The notes under the pieces: generated by a model
Told to the model about the DNA's origin: nothing
Databases searched by the model: none
Seen by the model: the letters and a program-made list of their open reading frames with translations, nothing else
Part shown: in pieces, positions 1 to 8,055 of the stretch
Position numbering within the stretch: the first letter of the stretch is position 1
How the letters are laid out: every line of letters starts with the position of its first letter
Translations under genes and position numbers: made by a program
DNA from: JABDDM01 sp038240295
Lineage (GTDB): Bacteria > Bacteroidota > Ignavibacteria > Palsa-1295
DNA length: 18,665 nucleotides
Assembly: GCA_038240295.1 (NCBI GenBank)
Contig: JBBSDW010000058.1
Location: 1 to 18,665, forward strand
Direction: 5' to 3'

Positions 1-402
1 AGTGACGGGTGCTTCGGTTGCAAGGATCGGCAGTGAAGCGAAAACGCAATATTTGGGGCATCCGAGTTGGAGACGCGCCTCGATCCAAACCTCAATCTAC
101 CAACGTAGCCAACGGTAAGTCCAGACGGCACGACGATCGCGTTCATTCTCGGCAATCATCTTTGGACAATGGGCGTCGATGGTTCGAAACCGAAGCAGAT
201 CACAACGTCCGATCGAACAGAATCATGGCCGACGTGGTCGCCCGATAGCAAATGGGTGGCGGTTAACAATGACGGATGCGATGTATTTCTCGTTCCGATC
301 GCTGGAGGTGCCGCTGTCGATCTTGGTGCGAAATTTTCGAGCACGTTTGGAGGCGGTGCAACACATTGCGTGTCTTCTCGCGGCCAAATGGACTGGAAAT
401 AA
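1..402 (+). pseudogene. Relic of a PD40/TolB-like beta-propeller protein, 3' part only
   Basis: From about 109 to the TAA at 400-402, one frame encodes two blades with the PD40 signature: PTVSPDGTTIAF, then YPTWSPDSKWVAV-like sequence (read here as SWPTWSPDSKWVAV), followed by a DVFLVPIAGG strand. Such blades occur in TolB-like propellers and in many secreted Bacteroidota proteins. The frame is closed just upstream by a TAG at 106-108 and a TGA at 34-36. Upstream propeller-like residues (GHPSW, STNVAN) lie in the other two frames, so at least one indel near 105-120 breaks the gene. The 5' end is outside the window. The 3' end lies only 15 bp from the convergent gene ending at 418. It is a decayed gene or an assembly error; the frequent decay elsewhere in the window favours decay. 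The substrate is unknown. Confidence 0.6.
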
Positions 403-417
403 GAGTACCGCTACGCA

Positions 418-2094
418 TTACCCTTTGGCGTTGGACTGCTTGAATCTTGCGCCAAGCCAGGCGATCAGGATGAGCAGGATGAAAGCCACGATCGATACAA
501 TTCGGCCGAGTGCTTCTGCTGCTGAATCGGCCAACGAGATCGTTAGCAGGTGTGTCCCGGCAGGCACGACCGTTGTAATGCGCCCGATACTATCGGAGGA
601 TATTGGTAGTTGGACGCCATCGGAGGTTATTCGCCATTGCGGCCACGTGAAAAGATGAAGTGTGGCTTGCGTTGGCTTCTGAGTCTGTATCTGAATGCGC
701 CGCAAGAGCGCATTCGAGTCGTCGCTTATGATTTTTATCGAAGAATCTCCTGAAACAATGAACGGATCGCTGCGATGAGAATTTAATACCTCTGAATTGA
801 TACGATCGGCCGTCGCGAGCGGAAGATATTCGCCTGGTTCAACGATCTCTCGCGAGGGCAAATAATGCATGTGGACTCCTGCTGCGGTAAAAGGGAGCAG
901 AACCGAGCCTGCAACCGACCATAGTATCAGAAGAAGCAATGGCCATTTACGTTTATCCGCGTCCCATAAAATGGCGACGATCACCGCGCTTGCGAGTACG
1001 ACGATGACGTCCCATCTCCACGTGAACTGGATCATTGAAACGGGAAGTAGATGCGTAAAGAGCGGAAGCGTGATATAGGGAAGTTGAAGGAGCAGCGCAA
1101 GCGCGAGGAGCGTCTGAAATCCCCGAAGAACATAATCAGGTTTTATGTTCCCTGGAAGTGATTGCGATTGCTTCTTTGACAGAAAAAGCACCGCGGCGCA
1201 AAGCATCAGTGAGCAATAGATCCTGTTCGACATCAGGTTCTTGCCCAGGATCAGATCGAGGATCGCATTGCCCGTTGAAAAATCCTTTATCTGCCCTCCT
1301 AAGAGCGAAGGGTTTAGGTATGTCGAAAAGGCGAGAACCGGAAAGAGATAGATCGCAGCACAAAGAGTACCGAGCATCAATGCAAGCGCCGGCCAAATGA
1401 GGGTGGGCCAATTTTTCTTCGGAGTTCTGATCAGTAAATACAGTGGCAGTGTAAGGCCACCGAGTGCAGCACTCGGGATATTCGTCATCAAGAGAGCCGC
1501 CCAGAGAATGCCGAGAATGGCGAAGCCTTTGAAGCGATGTGCGTGAGCCTGAACGAGCGTTTCCGCGGCTAAAAAAAGAAAAGGAAATATTGCAAGCGCC
1601 AGATGCTCTCCGAACGCGCCGCGAATGTAAAGATCGAAAAAACGGTACGGTGCGAAGGCGTAGATCAGTGCACCTATGGACGCCGCCGGAGACGTGACGG
1701 CAAGTCGTCGCAATAATTTTCGACATCCAACGAACGACAGGATTGTGCTTGCGCTCCCAAGGAGGTTAAAGAGAGCTACGGTCGAAAGTGCTGGCAGCAC
1801 TGAGCGGAGCACGCTCGCAGCAAAATAGCCGAGCGGCGGATAAAAATAAAACGTCGGTGCGCCAAAACCCGAGAATGACGCGGGCAACCATCGTGGATAC
1901 CAGACGCCTTGCCGAAACTGCGCTGCAAATCCATCGATCCATGCCAGGTGAACAGGGCTATCGTGACCATCGACCGGCACATAGAACGGCGCGAGCAATT
2001 GCATCGCGCTGTAGATCAACAACGCGCCGATCGCGATCTTCTCGAGTGGCCGCAGTTTTTCCCACCACCCAAGAAGCGGTCGTGCGTCACTCAT
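418..2094 (-). CDS. Polytopic membrane protein, GT-C/PTPS-related (YfhO-like) family
   Basis: This is a 558-residue protein with about a dozen hydrophobic segments. The first (near residues 20-38) is followed by a large extracytoplasmic loop with DSPVHLAWIDGF, then GVWYPRW and GFGAPTFYFYPPLGYF. The pattern (acidic His-containing loop 1, YPRW, G-G-P-FYFYPPL) matches the bacterial '6-pyruvoyl-tetrahydropterin synthase-related' membrane family, which resembles GT-C glycosyltransferases and YfhO. The family usually acts on lipid-linked sugars or cell-surface glycans, but the substrate here cannot be read. The C-terminal region before the last membrane helix (about residues 440-530) looks like a soluble beta domain, as in YfhO. 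I chose the ATG at 2092-2094; the frame continues to a TTG at 2211 with no hydrophobic or conserved sequence in the extra 39 residues. The gene lies 170 bp downstream of another minus-strand gene. The family call is from motif memory, not a search. Confidence 0.7.
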   Translation of the reverse strand: MSDARPLLGWWEKLRPLEKIAIGALLIYSAMQLLAPFYVPVDGHDSPVHLAWIDGFAAQFRQGVWYPRWLPASFSGFGAPTFYFYPPLGYFAASVLRSVLPALSTVALFNLLGSASTILSFVGCRKLLRRLAVTSPAASIGALIYAFAPYRFFDLYIRGAFGEHLALAIFPFLFLAAETLVQAHAHRFKGFAILGILWAALLMTNIPSAALGGLTLPLYLLIRTPKKNWPTLIWPALALMLGTLCAAIYLFPVLAFSTYLNPSLLGGQIKDFSTGNAILDLILGKNLMSNRIYCSLMLCAAVLFLSKKQSQSLPGNIKPDYVLRGFQTLLALALLLQLPYITLPLFTHLLPVSMIQFTWRWDVIVVLASAVIVAILWDADKRKWPLLLLILWSVAGSVLLPFTAAGVHMHYLPSREIVEPGEYLPLATADRINSEVLNSHRSDPFIVSGDSSIKIISDDSNALLRRIQIQTQKPTQATLHLFTWPQWRITSDGVQLPISSDSIGRITTVVPAGTHLLTISLADSAAEALGRIVSIVAFILLILIAWLGARFKQSNAKG

Positions 2095-2264
2095 AGGTAC
2101 TTCGGTCCCAGCAAATGCTGACCCATCTCGGTGCAGTGAATGCTCAATGTCCAATCGGCGAAAGTTGATTCGTTCTGTTGCGTAAAACACAACGGACGAC
2201 GCTTGGTGCAAACTTTTTTTGCTGCGCTGCCAGGATCGTCGGTCCGGCCCTTCGCTGGCCCGAT

Positions 2265-3536
2265 CTAAGTCCTGTGGAGTGAATGGACGACTGGGCGCCT
2301 GGACGTTTTCTTTGATGGGGTTCGCGAACCTGTTTTCGAATTCACCGTATGTAAGATTCCGTCCAATTGAAAGGATGTCAACGTGTTAGCCACCAACTTT
2401 TCGTAAGGGATCACCACCAGGCTCTCTGCATTCAACGAAATCTTTTTCTTCCGCTCACGATCGCCTTCGAGTGCCGCTTTCTTCAATTTCATTAGGACCT
2501 CATCAATGACACTTTTATTCGCCAAATCCCGAGCCATCGCGATCAGAAACCCGACAAATGCTTCACCTTCCGGATCAGGTTGTAGGTAGCGCTGCTTGTA
2601 TCTGCCGAACGATTCAATCTTTTTTTCGAGAGCAACGAATTTTTTCCGATCGAGCAGGATGAGGAATTCGAGTACCCGGATTGCAAGATTAAATCCGGCT
2701 TTGTCTTTGCCGTATTTCGTCGTGAGCATCGGCATTCTTCGGAGTGCATTGAGCCGCTTTGTCGCGAGTGCGGCGTCCTTGAATTTTCCCTGGGCATATT
2801 CGAGGTAGCATCCATACAGCGTCCACCGTTGATGCCGGTGCTCGTCCACGATCGTATATCGGGGATGTTCCGTCGCTTCGTTGAAGATTTTCATCGCCGC
2901 TGCATAGTCGCCCTCGTGCATGCGGAGCAGAAAGAGCGATTCCATAAAGACGAACCAATTCTGGTTACCGCTTTTCCATTTCCGGCTACACATGGTCGCG
3001 GCCTCCGACGCGACTTTATAGTCTTTCAGTTGAAGGGCACAGCCCAATTGCTGAAGCGCAAATTCCGCAGGAAAGTATGGGCTGTCGAATTGAGGATGGC
3101 TGTCGAGAAATGCCATCGCTTCCGAGCATACTCCGATCGCTTCGGCATACTTGAACTCAAGCCGAAACGAAAGTATCGACACACGGAAGTAGAGAAATCC
3201 GATCGTAAAGGTTGGGTGTGTTGCGTAAAGCGCTTCGAGCGCGAGCCTTGCGGCAACGGCCTGTTTGGCAACCGGTGGGCCGCCGGAGCCTGTGATGATG
3301 ATGCTCGCAACCAGTTCTTCCCAATATTGCTCCGCCTTGATCTCCGAGGCAAACAACTCCAGATAATGAGAGGTCTCTCGGTGGAGTTTGAGTACCTCGT
3401 GGTTCAATCCGGACTGGGAGGCCTGATTACTGAGCAACCGCAAAAACTGAATCGTATTGGAGGTGAATTCGAATTTTATAGCGTCCTGCAGTCCCTTTCG
3501 CGCAGCCTTGACTGCAAAACCACCGATCCCGAACAA
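2265..3536 (-). CDS. Hypothetical helical-repeat (TPR-like) protein
   Basis: This is a 423-residue soluble protein with no signal peptide or membrane segment. It is almost all amphipathic helix, with TPR-like pairs such as YAEAIGVCSEAMAFLDSHPQF, EGDYAAAMKIFNEATEHPRY and AQGKFKDAALATKRLNAL. It ends with a VIPYEKLVANTL segment and a basic low-complexity tail (SRTPSKKTSRRP). Such repeats scaffold protein contacts; no partner is evident. The start is odd. The frame has no ATG before the first conserved residues, so the call uses a TTG at 3534-3536 without a convincing Shine-Dalgarno. The open frame continues to a stop at 3615-3617 without another usual start, and an ATG in another frame begins at about 3572. 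A 5' truncation, frameshift or genuine TTG start are all possible. I do not recognise a named family. Confidence 0.7.
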   Translation of the reverse strand: MFGIGGFAVKAARKGLQDAIKFEFTSNTIQFLRLLSNQASQSGLNHEVLKLHRETSHYLELFASEIKAEQYWEELVASIIITGSGGPPVAKQAVAARLALEALYATHPTFTIGFLYFRVSILSFRLEFKYAEAIGVCSEAMAFLDSHPQFDSPYFPAEFALQQLGCALQLKDYKVASEAATMCSRKWKSGNQNWFVFMESLFLLRMHEGDYAAAMKIFNEATEHPRYTIVDEHRHQRWTLYGCYLEYAQGKFKDAALATKRLNALRRMPMLTTKYGKDKAGFNLAIRVLEFLILLDRKKFVALEKKIESFGRYKQRYLQPDPEGEAFVGFLIAMARDLANKSVIDEVLMKLKKAALEGDRERKKKISLNAESLVVIPYEKLVANTLTSFQLDGILHTVNSKTGSRTPSKKTSRRPVVHSLHRT

Positions 3537-3734
3537 ACAGCAAGCGTAATCCTCGCTAATGGCGCGACCATAAGGATCGCATGGTTTGAGGGCAATGTGA
3601 TTGAGGTCACCAATTTAGATGAAATTCTATAAATTGACAGCCGAGACGATCAGTTAAAACTTTTTAAGGGGGCAGCCACCCTTTGTGAATGGCCGCAATT
3701 GTGTCTTTACCATAAAACAAGAAGAGGTATACAA

Positions 3735-4004
3735 ATGAAAAGCCTTCGATGTACGTTTGTCGTTCTATGTGCGGTGGTTGTTCTTTCAACCGCCGGAGGA
3801 ACCGCGTTGGCCCAGTGCCCAAGTAGTCCTCCGGATTGTCCGTCTCCGCCAAATCCCGGATTCGTGCATAATTGTTATACGACGACCATCGTAATGACTC
3901 ATGGTACACACATAGGAAGCCCATGCACGGCAACTATCTGCTATTGCTTCCGCCATGGGTGTGGAGTCTTTAACGATTTCTCTCTAAGCAGAAACTGGTC
4001 TTGA
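3735..4004 (+). CDS. Small secreted Cys-rich protein, possibly a truncated T9SS-type cargo
   Basis: This is an 89-residue product with a clear signal peptide (MKSLRCTFVVLCAVVVLS...), likely cut after TALA before QCPSS. The mature part of about 60 residues is rich in Cys and Pro: QCPSSPPDCPSPPNPG, then HNCYTTT, GSPCTATICYCFRHGCG. It has seven Cys after the cleavage site, enough for disulfides. The ATG at 3735 has a good purine-rich Shine-Dalgarno (AAGAGG about 8 bp upstream), stronger than at other genes here. The last 15 residues (FNDFSLSRNWS) look unstructured, and all frames downstream are quickly closed. This may be the surviving N-terminus of a longer cargo rather than a complete small protein. 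No sorting domain is present. Function is unknown. It is divergent from the minus-strand gene ending at 3536 and precedes the propeller relic at 4175. Confidence 0.6.
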   Translation: MKSLRCTFVVLCAVVVLSTAGGTALAQCPSSPPDCPSPPNPGFVHNCYTTTIVMTHGTHIGSPCTATICYCFRHGCGVFNDFSLSRNWS

Positions 4005-4174
4005 ATCTGTTGACGATCTTGGACGGGTTGACGTAAAGTTTGAACGTTGACTCGTCCGGTTGGTCGTATCTTAGTGTATCAACAAGAATTATGAAGTGTT
4101 CTTTACTTGCAGTGCGCTTCATAAGGAGTCCAATTCCAACCGAACCAAAGCAACGACTTGATCGAAACATCGAT

Positions 4175-6328
4175 ATGAAAAACGTCCTACGCATTTCCGC
4201 ATTGCTCCTGCTTCTCATTTCATCGCATCTATCGTCTTCACAACTTTTACGTGCACAGAGCAAATGGGAGCGGATCGGGGAAGAAGGGTTCAATGGCGTT
4301 GCTTACATCTCGTCTACAAAAGTAATTGCGGTGGCCAATGAAGGCCGCATTCTTACCTCGATGGACGCTGGGAAGACTTGGACGCGGCAAACGATCCCGA
4401 GTCAAACCGATCTTGTCGGCATAAGTTTCTTTGGCACGGATCGCGGTATCATCATCGGCTTTCAGCAGGGCGAGATCTTCGTCACAACGAACGGTGGCAC
4501 CACGTGGCAGCCACCGACAAAATCGATCAACGACATTTGTAACCAGGTTGACTTTGTCTCGAACGATACAGCATTTATTATTGGCTCGCAAGGACGAATC
4601 TATAGAAGCATCGATGGAGGAAAATCCTGGAATGTGCTAACGACCGGGATAACCTCGAACCTAAATCGCATGCAGTTCGCCGATACTCGAAATGGTTTTG
4701 CGGTTGGGGATTCGGGAGTCATCCTCCACACGACGGATGGACAGACAGGTCTTTGGAAATAATGTCTACATCAGAACATACCAGGTGGCTGCTGCTGACA
4801 CGGAAGACTACGTTCTTGTGCCCGATGGCTTCCATCCGGCGTTGACTCGTGATTACTGGGGTTCGTGGACCTATGATTTACCGATACAGCAAAGCGTTAT
4901 CGTATCGATTATGAGTATTTGATACCAGGCTTTGTACACCCGGCGCATGACTTGATCCTACTTGGAAGCAACGCACCAAAATTAAAGGGCAATCCACCCT
5001 TTCCACCTGGCGGTCACCTTCTTCGCTCAAAAGACGGAGGAACAACGTAGTCTGATACGGCTCTCGGTTCCTTCGATTCAACCAAACCGCGGAACTATAT
5101 TATCGCTATGGCCGCGCTCGATAGTGATCATATCTTCGTTTTGTTATATGGAAATCATTCTCTTCATTCTTCCGATGCGGGAGTTACATGGCAGTCGGTC
5201 TCCTGTCCGGTGTTTCCTGATTACGCGCAGTCTACAGGAGTTCAGAATCCCATGATTGCATACCCAAAGGCGAATACCATCGAGGTTGCCGCAATATGTT
5301 CTCCACTTCCAAACAGCAAAATTTATCGAACGACAGACCTTGGAGCCACCTGGGACTCCGGATTTCAAACGAACACAAATATTGCGAAATTCGCATTCAG
5401 AAATCCGCTCAATGGATTTGTAAGCGGTTTCAGCAACGACAGTAACGGAACAACTGCCACGATCGACAAAACGACCGATGGAGGGCTTACCTGATCGAAT
5501 ATTCTCACGCATCAATATTTTCCGTCCTCTGAATACTTCAAAAGCTCTGCGGGCTTACATGGCATTGCGTTCGCGGATTCTTTGCACGGCCTCGCTTGTG
5601 GTGAGTATGGGCTCATTCTTCGAACAGATGACGGAGGGGCAACGTGGAATCAAATGTCTTCCGACTTCACTGTCGATTACGAAGGAGTGGATCTTCTTGG
5701 TGATGTCGCGTACCCGGACTCGAATCATGCAGTAATCACTTCATGCAGCGGGGAGGCGCTTGTGTATCAACCAAATGGAATTCTCAGCCTTCCGAATATT
5801 ACGTATCCGCACTTTAGTCCTCCCGCGGCCCCTAAGACGTTCGATGTTACCTGGGATACGGTGGCCAATGCGACGAGATATTCGATTTCCATTTCGACTT
5901 CGAGCTATCCTAATCCAGGCGATACGATCGTTGCGAGAGATACAAACGTGATGACTACTTCGTTTCATCTAAGTAACCTCTCCGACTCAAGTTTCGGTCA
6001 ATCGGGCCGGCAGTATGAAATTTCGCTACAAGCCCTTAATGCTTCGAATCAAAGTAACATAACCAAGCGAGGGTTCATTGTGTACCATTCCATGAACGGA
6101 GTCACGGTAGCTTCGAAACTCTCGTCTCCACAGATTGTCATTTATCCAAATCCAGCGACGAACGAACTCACGATTACCGGCTCGAAGAGCCGACCCTACG
6201 TTTTTGATGTGCTTGGACGATCGTACCCTTGCACCTGGCAATCCGGGAAGCTGAATATCGCGAGCTTGCATACAGGTGTGTTTTACGTGACCGACGGTGT
6301 ATCCCACGCGAGATTTATTAAGAGATAA
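4175..6328 (+). pseudogene. Decayed T9SS cargo: BNR/YCF48-type beta-propeller + Fn3-like domain + sorting domain
   Basis: The gene starts at ATG 4175 with a signal peptide (MKNVLRISALLLLLIS..., cut near LRAQ). YCF48/BNR propeller repeats of the form GRI-RS-DGGKSW follow: ILTSMDAGKTW, IFVTTNGGTTW, IYRSIDGGKSW, ILHTTDG. The frame then shifts near 4740-4760 (frame 2 to 3, continuing FGNNVYIRTYQV) and back near 4872-4885 (YRIDYEYLIPGF), so the two indels compensate. In the restored frame a TAG at 5048-5050 and a TGA at 5492-5494 stand exactly where the Trp of the repeat belongs (SKDGGTT*, TTDGGLT*). After each the propeller continues in frame (LHSSDAGVTW, LRTDDGGATW). An Fn3-like domain (about 5800-6090) and a T9SS sorting domain starting IVIYPNPATNELTI end at the TAA at 6326-6328. 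Intact, it would be about 717 residues, secreted and surface-bound or released. Four separate lesions indicate real loss. Confidence 0.85.
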
Positions 6329-6352
6329 ACGCTAAACCAAGTGTCAAAGGTT

Positions 6353-6800
6353 ATGTGCTTCGGCCTTTTCGCTTTCGCGCTGCTGCTTACTAAGCCTATA
6401 GTCTCGCGCGCGCAATCGTGGCAGTCGGTGGACGACGAATCGTTTGAAGCGATAGCTGGAAGTGCTGATGGAACGTTGGTGCTCATACGTTATCCCGGGG
6501 ATATTCTCCGCAGCACGGACCACGGCATCACGTGGCATCAAGTTTATCATGGGAATGCGAGACTAACCAGGATAGAATCGTCGAACCACGAAAAGGGCGT
6601 CGAGCCGCTGACGGCTTGCTCTGATAGCGTTAGCTGCCCTCGTTTCAAAAGATAGCGGCAGGTCGTGGATGGCAGTTCGCGGAAGGCCATCGTTGGAGGC
6701 TTCACTTCGCGTTACGCGGTTCAGAGCCATCCGAATTTTACTGGCATTCTTTTCGCAAACAGGGGTTTACCGTAGTTGTGATGCCGGACGTAGGCAATAA
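6353..6800 (+). pseudogene. Second decayed secreted BNR/YCF48-type propeller, 5' part
   Basis: This lies 24 bp after the previous gene. An ATG at 6353 (or GTG at 6341) opens a signal peptide (MCFGLFAFALLLTKPIVSRA). A propeller strand (WQSVDDESFEAIAGSADG) and a BNR repeat (ILRSTDHGITW) follow. The frame reaches a stop at 6653-6655, but propeller sequence continues in alternating frames: LVSKDSGRSW in frame 3 at 6639-6668, KAIVGGF...NFTGILFAN in frame 2 at about 6683-6758, and GVYRSCDAGR in frame 3 at 6762-6794. At least three indels are needed to join these, and no sorting domain remains. Layout and repeat type suggest a paralogue of the gene at 4175. It probably arose by duplication and decayed further. 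The 42-bp repeat at 6741-6782 lies within its last recognisable blade. Confidence 0.65.
6741..6782 (+). repeat. 42-bp perfect direct repeat, copy 1
   Basis: It starts CTGGCATTCTTTTCG and ends CCGTAGTTGTGAT, and is identical at all 42 positions to 7979-8020. The flanks do not match on either side. Read as protein across an apparent one-frame shift inside it, the repeat gives GILFAN then GVYRSCD, one strand pair of a BNR/YCF48 propeller blade. It therefore looks like shared coding ancestry rather than a transposon end. Confidence 0.9.
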
Positions 6801-6876
6801 TGCTCTCGAGTTTGAGGCACTCCTTTTTGCCCCATCAGATTCGGAACCCGCACAAAAGCGGTTCAGTTGAACCAGC

Positions 6877-7905
6877 ATGAAACTTACTCTTATGATTATC
6901 GTATCGGTACTCTTGCTCTCGAGTTCAGCACAGGCCGCGCTCCCGCAATTAAATAGTCTTTCGATCGATGAGGCGCAGAGCACCCTCACGCTTTTCGGTG
7001 CATTTTCGTCAACGCGAGGCACTGTTTCGATCGACTCGGTCAACGCTGCTATTCTCGCATGGAGTGATAGCACAATTGTTTGTTCGATCGCAGACTCCGG
7101 CAGAGGAAACGCGGGGCCGGTCAGGGTCACGACTGATCACGGTGCGAGCAATATCCTGACAATCTCATTATGGAACTGCACGATCAAGGGTTATCTCGCA
7201 CATCTCTATTCTCTCGGATCCGAATACCTTGTCGATACATGGCATTTGCATTGGAGAATCTGGTTGAATCCGGAGCAGACGAGTTTCCACTTCCAAGGGA
7301 TGTCGAGTTCTTTCGATAGTGGAAATTACCATCTGTTCCTCCAAGATCCCGATATCTCGAAGCGACCGAGAGTAGACGACGCATCGTATCCACCGGCAAT
7401 CTACTCATTTAGCGGTAATTTGGATTTTAAGCAAAGACGTGTATCTCTTAGTAAGATGCAGTGGCGCACCAACGCTATGGGCTATCTGAATGTGGAGCAA
7501 ACTGATCTGCGGCTGGATTCTGCATGGAATATCGTTGCCGGAGCTGGATATAGCAACAACTCGAATGGTGGTGCTCCCATGGTGTGGGACAATACACCGG
7601 TTGAATGGGCTCCCTCAAATGCACTTCTCGTTTTGCGTCAAGTATCTGCATTTTCCGTTTCGGTATCGCAGAATCCTGTGGTCGGGACATCCTACCTCAA
7701 TATCAGTGCTCCGAAGGGATTGAACATTCGTATCGAGATCACCAACGAATTGGGCAACATGGTGTGGTCGAGCGACTTCCAATTGCAGGATGGTCGCGTT
7801 GATGTGCCGCTGAACGCAAGCCATTTCGCTCCTGGCGCATATTTTTATCACGTCAATTCGAGCGCGGGTAGTACGTCCGGAAAAATCCTCGTCCTTCCGA
7901 ATTAG
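6877..7905 (+). CDS. Secreted protein with IPT/TIG-like domain and T9SS sorting domain
   Basis: This is an intact 342-residue protein. It has a signal peptide (MKLTLMIIVSVLLLSSSAQA, cut before ALPQL), then an IPT/TIG-like Ig fold at about residues 22-98 (LNSLSIDEAQSTLTLFG ... GPVRVTTDHGASN). A central domain of about 160 residues that I do not recognise is rich in Trp, Tyr and His (DTWHLHWRIWLNPEQTSFHF, MQWRTNAMGYL). The C-terminal 85 residues look like a T9SS type A sorting domain (FSVSVSQNPVVGTSYLNIS ... ITNELGNMVW ... FAPGAYFYHVNSS ... GKILVLPN). The protein should cross the inner membrane by Sec and the outer membrane by T9SS, then be anchored or released. It is flanked by the 42-bp direct repeats and by propeller relics, so it may be the only cargo gene still working in 4.1-8.0 kb. 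No Shine-Dalgarno is visible before the ATG. Confidence 0.85.
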   Translation: MKLTLMIIVSVLLLSSSAQAALPQLNSLSIDEAQSTLTLFGAFSSTRGTVSIDSVNAAILAWSDSTIVCSIADSGRGNAGPVRVTTDHGASNILTISLWNCTIKGYLAHLYSLGSEYLVDTWHLHWRIWLNPEQTSFHFQGMSSSFDSGNYHLFLQDPDISKRPRVDDASYPPAIYSFSGNLDFKQRRVSLSKMQWRTNAMGYLNVEQTDLRLDSAWNIVAGAGYSNNSNGGAPMVWDNTPVEWAPSNALLVLRQVSAFSVSVSQNPVVGTSYLNISAPKGLNIRIEITNELGNMVWSSDFQLQDGRVDVPLNASHFAPGAYFYHVNSSAGSTSGKILVLPN

Positions 7906-7953
7906 GATCGTAGGTCTCCTCTCGGGAGAGCAAGACTGAAGTTCAAAGCAAAG

Positions 7954-8035
7954 ATGGAATTGAAGAACCTCATCTGCTCTGGCATTCTTTTCGCAAACAG
8001 GGGTTTACCGTAGTTGTGATCGTGGATCTTGTTAG
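7954..8035 (+). pseudogene. Scrap of a third BNR/YCF48-type propeller blade
   Basis: Between two intact genes, a short stretch reads SGILFAN in one frame (from about 7978) and VYRSCDRGSC in another (8003-8032). A TAG at 8033-8035 then stands where a D-x-G-x-x-W blade would have Trp. It contains copy 2 of the 42-bp repeat. It is too short and broken to be functional. It is either a remnant of another propeller gene or a piece copied from the relic at 6353-6800. Confidence 0.4.
7979..8020 (+). repeat. 42-bp perfect direct repeat, copy 2
   Basis: It is identical to 6741-6782, 1,238 bp downstream of it, and ends 35 bp before the start of the OmpA-type gene at 8056. The two copies bracket the whole TIG-like cargo gene. 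Because of its position it could also have been taken over as part of the 5' region of the 8056 gene. I see no promoter motif in it that convinces me. Confidence 0.9.
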
Positions 8036-8055
8036 CCCGACTGTCCCTCGAATCT

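Noticed and set aside
1136..1726. 196-codon minus-strand open frame in a second frame within the membrane-protein gene
   Set aside because: It overlaps the 418-2094 gene on the same strand in another frame. It lacks hydrophobic structure and is Arg/Ser/Cys-rich.
2829..3632. 267-codon plus-strand open frame
   Set aside because: It is antisense to the helical-repeat gene, Arg/Lys/Phe-rich without recognisable features; the minus-strand frame has clear amphipathic repeats.
5048..5494. Possible programmed reading of TAG and TGA as Trp
   Set aside because: TGG is read as Trp throughout the window, two different stop codons are involved, all intact genes end at normal stops, and the same gene has two frameshifts. 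No tRNA or recoding structure is visible.
7915..7930. Short hairpin (TCTCC...GGAGA) after the 6877-7905 gene as a terminator
   Set aside because: The stem has only five base pairs and no T-tract follows.
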